Below, piece after piece: positions 58,056-64,000 of a stretch of DNA of 64,000 bases (position 1 is its first letter; each line of letters starts with the position of its first letter). Location of the stretch: contig NC_083565.1 in NCBI RefSeq assembly GCF_019925205.1, positions 33,880,241 to 33,944,240 on the forward strand, read 5' to 3'. A model generated the notes under the pieces. That model did not search any database. It saw nothing but the letters and a program-made list of their open reading frames with translations, and was not told where the DNA came from. Origin of the DNA: Metopolophium dirhodum. Lineage: Eukaryota > Arthropoda > Insecta > Hemiptera > Aphididae. Position numbers and translations under genes: made by a program.

Positions 58056-59067
58056 TATATGTGTATAAGTTAAAATAGCCATACCATGATATTTACATTG
58101 ATAATTTATAGTTATACACAGTGACAAAGTAAGTGAAGGTACACACTAGGTACACACTAGCCAGTTAGTTGAATTAATATTGTTTTGCATATCATTATTT
58201 TTCAATATTTGTATGTAATAATATGGTACTTGGGAAGTTTCAAGTACCCACGAATAACATTTTTAAATGACAACAAAATAACTAAAATCGTTATTCTTAG
58301 TTATTTAATATGTAGGTAATTTCGTCGAAATTTGAACTTAAAATAACTATAAAAAAAAACTTTGTTTAGATATTATTTGTTGAGACATTTTGGTTACAAA
58401 ATTAACTACTTACGTGGTACCTTGTTTTAAATTTTTAACTATTAAATAATTTGTAAGCTTTTAATTTGATAAATTTCGTCAACATTTGAACTTGCATAAT
58501 TAGCCACATTTTCCTTGTATATTTGCATTATATTTGACATTTTTTAAATGCATATAAATCCGGGCTCTATAATAAATAAATAAATAAAGTTATGAGCATA
58601 AATCGCATTTGTACAAAAGCATGCACTATACGAAAACGAAAAAAACGTTTCTCATCTTACCTGACATCCCGAGAGTAAATCTCTATATTAATATTATAGG
58701 TACCTCTATATAACTTTTAAATCCTGGCATTTTTTTAAAAATTTACACGAATTATGAAATAATACAAATTCTTTTTACGAGTGGTTCGTGTATTAAGTGA
58801 AACTGCCAGAGGCTAGCAATGGACATGGAACTCCCTTCGACGAGACGTGTGTATACCTTTTAGAATTTTAACCTCGTCACTTCGTCGCATGCATCGTTTT
58901 GCACAGCAAAATAAGAGTTTGTTAATATTAGAATTTTAGATATTAGATTTTAAATATTAGAATATTAGATAAACTCAAGTTAGACATGAGATTTCTTTTG
59001 GGCTGCCACAAACGTTAAATGACTGACAGAATGTTGACACATTATTATCATAGATTATCTGTGATAT
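58056..59067. other. AT-rich sequence left of the LTR element
   Basis: Part of 58250-58560 again resembles the internal words of the common repeat (TTGAACTTAAAATAACTATA, TACGTGGTACCTTGTTTTAAA). The rest is unassigned. A short run of repeated ATTAGA/TATTAG words lies near 58925-58975. Confidence 0.35.
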
Positions 59068-59684
59068 TGTAACGATTATCGTCATCGACATCGTACATAA
59101 CTCCCTACATTGAGCACGGCTAATATTCTGAGTATTAGTAATGACAAATGTGTATATATGTATGAAATATATATTATGCTGATTGCTGACGCGATGTTTA
59201 GCTCACATCGTGTAAATAACCGACCTGGACGCCTGGCGGGAGTTAGTTATGATAGAGTCTACAGTGAGGTAGTCGATAGAATATAGACGGCGGTTGATAG
59301 TTGGATGGTCAAGAATGAAGAGACATAGTCGGTGGTCGATAGTGGAACTCTAGGACCAACAAAGACCTGAAGAGGACCTGCGGACGACCAGCTCAACCCA
59401 CATTTGGACATCGGCACCCACGACAAACCATGGCCCGATCGGTAGCCCGCAGTTATAATTTATAAGTATACTTTCGATGTTGTAACTTGTAGTAGATAAT
59501 AATAATACATTAATATTCAGATATACATATAACGTTATATATTACGTTGAGTACTTGCTTGACATAAGGTAACCCTGATCCCTAGTAATAATATCACACA
59601 CCTAGGTCGAGTCTCCGAGACCTCGTTAATATAAACAGAACGACACCTGAACGGGTAAGAGCCCAGGTGAAGAGGAGACGTTAC
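59068..59684 (+). mobile_element. 5' LTR of a gypsy-like element, 617 bp
   Basis: The LTR begins TGTAACGATTATCG and ends AGGAGACGTTACA, giving TG...CA ends with the 7-bp inverted repeat TGTAACG/CGTTACA. A candidate primer-binding region (TTGGTGGAGGCGCCG) starts one base after it. A decayed gag follows 160 bp downstream, so this is the 5' LTR. No 3' LTR is in the window. The truncated LTR at 3932-4092 is the same family. Confidence 0.85.
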
Positions 59685-59847
59685 AGTTGGTGGAGGCGCC
59701 GTCCCTGGAGTCCCGATTTTTTTTTGGAAATTATATTTTGTTTTTTCTCGAGAAAAATTTCGATTCTAAGGTACACCCCTTGTGTTGTGATATTATTGTT
59801 GGGTGTCATGTGAATCTTATGTGAAGTTATTTGCCAAATAACTCTTA

Positions 59848-61944
59848 ATGGATGTCAAATTTTATATTAAACGAAATACTAATAATCACATTGCTAAAGT
59901 AACAAAATTAAATATTTTATTTTTAAATGAATACTTTGATTCAAAAATAAATGCAACAGAATTGACCGGCATATTACGACAAATCGATGAGAATAATTTA
60001 GGAGATTTTTTTTAAAAATTCGAAATTTGGAAATATACCTTTATCGGCTAAGTTAGTTAAAAAAATTACGCTTTGCACATTATACGAAGTCGAATGTTTA
60101 AGTAAAGATGACTTTAATGCACTAACACCAGTAGAAAAAAATTTGAATTCATAATATCTCAGAAAACGGTATCGTGGATACTTTTGTTAGATGAATCTGA
60201 AGTAGTGTGTTTTTTAAAATTTTGTAATATACATTGTGAAGAATCGTCAACCCTCTTACACTTAAGGGATCTCGCGAAATCAGCAATAAAAACTTTTAGA
60301 GTTGGACTACTTGATACCGAAGATAAAGATAATTATAACGATAGTACTGCAGATCTTACCCTTACTGAAAATAAGTTATCATTAGATTTCAATAATAGCC
60401 AGAAAAATCATTGTGAAAAAAATATTAGCGAACCAGACTCACAGGTAGAATTAGAAAATAAAGGTACCGATACGGTTGGACCTAAAGACGTGGCCCAACA
60501 GTTAGAAAATCTCTTAATAGACCAATCACTTTCACCAATTAAAATTACTGAGCAACCGAATAATTTAAAATTTGAATCTGTAGAGGTAAATCAAAATAAT
60601 AAATTGGACGCGAGTTCAAAAATTGATAATATAATTAAATTAAATACGAAAAATAAAATGGCAAGACCTCAACAATTTGTACCTAATATTTTCAACGGTT
60701 CGGGCGATGAATGCGTTTTAGAATTTTTCGAGTACTTTAACGTGGTAGCTACTGCTAATAAGTCGTCTCCGCAAATAAAATTAACTTACTTGCTATTATA
60801 TTTAAAAAATTCCGCTTATAAATTATACAAGACATTAACAATTAATAACTGAAATCCGACTTTTGATGAAATAGAACAAATATTTAAGGAAAAATTTGCA
60901 TCGCCGGCTAGGAATCGTATGTTAAGAAACAAATTACGAAATAAAAAATTTAAATCGACAGAAACAATATCGGAGTTCTTAGCAGATATTTTATATTTAA
61001 TTAGTCAAACAAATTGCACCATTTCTGAAACCGAGTAAATTGATATAATATTAGAGGCACTAACACCAGAATATTATAACACTGTAATTATTATGAATAA
61101 TGACACTTTAGACACCTTGGAAATTAATTTAAAGAAAATAGAAAATTCGAAATTGATGCACACAGATTTTCAAAATATGAGTTCTGTAGATATTGACACT
61201 CTTAGGAAAGAAAATAAATTTTTAAAATCTAAATTAAATAATATTAACAATGGTAATAGAAATTTTAACCAGAAAAAGAAATTTAATAATAATATGCATG
61301 TGAATAGTCCTAGCCCATATCACACTCTTCAAAATAATCCAAACAATGCATTCAATAATAATATGTGCAATTACGACCCATGCAATTATAACAATAATGG
61401 TTATAGTAATCAAAAACAGAATTCAAATAATTTATTTAATCCTAACAACAATTTTAATAATAAAATGTATAGTTCAAATAATTCATTTATTCCAAACAAT
61501 TATGTTAATAATCAAAATTATCACCCAAACAATACTTTTTATCCAAATAATAATTACAACACAAATAATGAAATTAGACCGAATCAATATATAGATCCTA
61601 ATAAACACTTCCATCGAAAAAATACATATAACCCTCCAAATAATTTTAATAGTAATAATGGCTATACACAACCAAAGTGGAATGATAGGTATAAAAATAT
61701 GCCTAACCAAAAAAGTCAGCAATATTATAAAAATAATGTGTATAATAGTAATCAAGGTGCAAATTTGAACGAACAAAACGTAGGCCAAAATTATCAAAAT
61801 CCATCACATGCTACAAATGGTATCAGCCAAAATAATGTAGACGTAAATAACGTGATGAATCAGCACGCCATCGGTCAGGTGCCTGATAATGATACACGTA
61901 ATTTGAATAAAATATATTTTCATAATAATCAAAAAAACTATTAA
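59848..61944 (+). pseudogene. Retrotransposon gag, with two frameshifts and two stops
   Basis: The frame starts at ATG 59848 (MDVKFYIKRNTNNHIAK). It shifts out at the T run near 60003-60012 and back at the A run near 60137, then continues in the original frame with a TGA at 60850-60852 and a TAA at 61036-61038. The middle has a gag/capsid-like block (NIFNGSGDECVLEFFEYF, LLLYLKNSAYKLYKTL, then FKEKFASPARNR and SETISEF-like residues). The C-terminal 230 residues are extremely Asn-rich (NN repeats) and lack a clear zinc knuckle. The product would coat the element's RNA. The capsid block is of the Ty3/gypsy type. Confidence 0.78.
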
Positions 61945-62146
61945 GGCAAGAGAGAGTGGTTAGACTCCCTCTCTGCCAGCTAAAAAATTCTAACAATAAC
62001 ATCTCTAGTACAACATTGTTGGAAACAATAATAGCGAAAAAATATAAAAATGACGAAACCTTATTTCCAATTCCAAAACAATTAAAAAACTTAAAAATTA
62101 ACAATAAGCATAATGAAATTTCAAACGTTTTGAGTCCCTCGAGCGT

Positions 62147-63559
62147 AAGCTCATGTCAGACAGTCGGCTTTGGGAGGCGTATTGTCAGTTTATGGACGAA
62201 TACCTGTCTTTAGGACACATGACCCCAGCCCCCACTGAAGGTTCCTATTATATACCTCATCATGCTGTATTCAAGTCTTCTGACCCCCAAGCCAAAATCC
62301 GTGTCGTATTTGACGCGTCCGCCCAGTCGTTTTCAAGTACATCCTTAAATAAATGTTTATTCGCGGGCCCAAAACTACAGCGAGACGTTATCGACGTGCT
62401 CATGCTATTCCGTCTGCCACGTCATGCATTCACCGCAGATATAAATAAAATGTTCCTGCAAATTTTGCTAGCTCCCGAACATCGTCGCTACCAACATATC
62501 CTATGGCGCGCGTCCCCGCAGGACGAACTCAAGGCTTACCAATTAAATACGACATACGGGGTAAATTGTGCCCCTTTCTTGGCCATACAGGTAATGCAAC
62601 AAATCGCTGAGTCCGATTGTGCAGACGTTCCGGCCGTTCATGACGCATTAGTGCTCAATACCTATGTCGATGATATTTGTGTGGAGGGAGACACAGTAGA
62701 TGAAGTGGCCGCACTTCAAGCTAATTTGATAAGTGTACTAAAAGGGGCAGGAATGAATCTAATGAAGTGGGCAAGCAACACCGTTGAGATTTTAGATAAG
62801 GTACCACCCAAAGACAGGGCATGTGGCCTGCTGTCGTTTAACGATGATACCAAGGGTGGTTCAAAGGTATTAGGTATTCCTTAGTGGTCACATCGGGATG
62901 ACACGTTTCTTTATATTGTTCAACCAGAACGCTTAGTCACAACTAAACGGGGAATGCTGTCTTTAATCGCCCGCATTTTCGACCAGCTCGGTCTATTAGG
63001 TCCAGTGATTTTCTTTGCAAAGCAGTTGATGCAGCGCGTGTGGCAACTTGGTATTTCATGGGACGATCCGTTGCCCACCGAGATGGTTGATGTGTGGGAT
63101 AGGTTCGTTGCGGATCTCCCTGTTTAACAGCAGGTAACTATTCCCCGTTTCATTGGTACTGAACTCGGCGTGCAGTGTCATTTATGCGGGTTCTGTGACG
63201 CGTCCGAAAAGGGGTATTCCGCTGTAGTATATTTAAGATTATTTAAGCACTCCGGACCTCCGGTAATCTCGTTGTTAGGCGCTAAGACTAAAATGGCTCC
63301 TCTCAAGGCGTCATCGATTCCTAGGTTGGAACTATGTGCGGCTGTTTTGCTCGCCCGGTGGATGGTTCGGATTAAGACCACATTAAGTCTTAAAATCCGA
63401 ATTGTAGAAATGTATGCGTGGTCAGACTCAACTACTGTTTTGAGTTGGTTGAAGGTACCACATGAAAAATTTAAGGTTTTTGTGTCAAACCGTATACACA
63501 AAGTAACAACGTTGTTGCCCGACTGCCACTGGGACTATATACCGTCAGTTAAAAACCCT
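62147..63559 (+). pseudogene. BEL/Pao pol fragment: reverse transcriptase and RNase H, two stops
   Basis: One frame runs from SDSRLWEAYCQFMDEYL through the RT domain to RNase H, interrupted by TAG at 62882-62884 and TAA at 63125-63127. RT motifs are IRVVFDASAQS, FTADINKMFLQI, YGVNCAPFLAIQ and the catalytic YVDDICVEGD. RNase H shows FCDASEKGYSAVVYL, PRLELCAAVLLA and SDSTTVLSWL. The YVDD box, LNKCLFAGPKLQ and the PRLEL block are typical of BEL/Pao elements. Integrase is missing: after SVKNP (about 63559) the sequence becomes unrelated AT-rich DNA. Codon use is clearly more GC-rich than the gag on its left, so the two come from different elements. Confidence 0.9.
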
Positions 63560-63609
63560 AGACGAAGGAATACATATAAATTATATATATAAATACATTT
63601 AAAGATTAT

Positions 63610-63835
63610 GCTAACGCCAATGTGATAACTGATAACATAGATATGATAACGCGGTGGCCCTTTGTAAGGTATAGTGGTGGTGTTGGGGGAAATTATAGAA
63701 TGTTTATTGTTAGAAATATCAGTGGAATATTATATGTTCAAGTCACTGTGATAACTGATAACGCGGTGGCGGGCTCGCGCGCGTTCGCGGCGGCCCATTG
63801 TAAGGTATAGTGGTGGTGGGGGGAAACTATACATT
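63610..63835. repeat. Two-copy repeat with GTGATAACTGATAAC units
   Basis: The string GTGATAACTGATAAC, then GCGGTGG..., CATTGTAAGGTATAGTGGTGG and GGGGGAAA occurs twice (starts 63621 and 63748). The second copy has a GC-rich insertion (GGGCTCGCGCGCGTTCGCGG). The ~127-bp period suggests a satellite-like or element-terminal repeat. Confidence 0.7.
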
Positions 63836-63904
63836 TCGTACGTATGTGAACGATTGTCATAAACACCAGTTAAATGATATAGAATATACCTTGTAATCAT
63901 AAGC

Positions 63905-63985
63905 GAGTAAGTTGCGCAGCGGTGAGGTTGTCGTTTGGAAGCGGCCGGTTCGAGTTCGAATCCCTGATCGGTAAAAAAATTTTTA
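63905..63985 (+). repeat. tRNA-like SINE head at the window end
   Basis: TTGCGCAGCGGTGAGG resembles an A box and GAGTTCGAATCCC a B box, about 37 bp apart. A poly-A stretch (GTAAAAAAATTTTT) follows. Clear pairing of acceptor ends was not seen, so a tRNA-derived SINE is preferred over a functional tRNA. The element may continue beyond the window. Confidence 0.45.
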
Positions 63986-64000
63986 TCCTCGCGCGGCGAC

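Noticed and set aside
61483..61797. 104-codon minus-strand frame, rich in Ile and Val
   Set aside because: Antisense of the Asn-rich AAT/AAC repeats of gag.

Overview
This is an AT-rich, gene-poor stretch of an animal nuclear genome, most likely from an insect and probably an aphid or close relative. Reasons: introns with GT/AG borders, an insect-type gustatory receptor, a (TTAGG)n telomere-type tract, FLYWCH/MULE and Polinton-type debris, and many diverged copies of one repeat that begins near ATTCTGAGCGAA. I cannot name the species. I found two cellular genes with good support and one possible third; the rest is mostly layers of mobile elements.

Left part (1-14 kb): a hAT-type MITE with an 8-bp target duplication (2115-2539), a broken FLYWCH/MULE transposase (3302-3935) directly next to a truncated LTR, then a 9-kb segmental repeat. 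In that repeat a ~1-kb block (A) occurs twice and a ~1.7-2.1-kb block (B) three times (4268-13185). At 14930-17762 lies a complete-ended hAT transposon with an 8-bp target duplication, whose transposase has two in-frame stops.

Middle (18-35 kb): a possible signal-peptide first exon of a secreted protein (19413-19513, minus), repeat duplications, a LINE fragment, FLYWCH and cysteine-tail relics, and the gustatory receptor gene on the minus strand. Four of its exons join in matching phase (32174-32463, 28205-28835, 27010-27078, 26809-26901). Its introns carry an inverted-repeat element and a MITE-type composite, and a further MITE lies just past exon 4. The last short exon was not found. A hAT-type MITE and a solo LTR lie upstream of it.

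35-41 kb: a DDE transposase fragment, a GC-rich promoter-like patch, and a 2.9-kb region with repeated short palindromes that come in pairs about 51-55 bp apart. One unit was hit by a 232-bp retroposon that ends in a (TTAGG)n tail and has a 10-bp target duplication.

Right part (41-64 kb): a C2H2 zinc-finger gene on the plus strand. Exons at 41907-41984, 42162-42299 and 54355-55789 join in phase to give about 539 residues with 15 fingers. Its 12-kb last intron holds a MULE relic, remnants of a Polinton/Maverick-type element on both strands (P-loop ATPase, cysteine protease, a hydrophobic protein and a phospholipase-A2-like protein), the ATTCTGAGCGAA repeat with a solo-LTR-like insertion nested in it, and a Jockey-type LINE with a changed RT catalytic motif. 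After the gene come a minus-strand LINE endonuclease fragment, another copy of the common repeat, and an LTR element whose gag (59848-61944) is joined near 62.15 kb to the pol of an unrelated BEL/Pao element (62147-63559). The window ends with a short tandem repeat and a tRNA-like SINE head.

All function calls are from reading motifs by eye; no searches were run.
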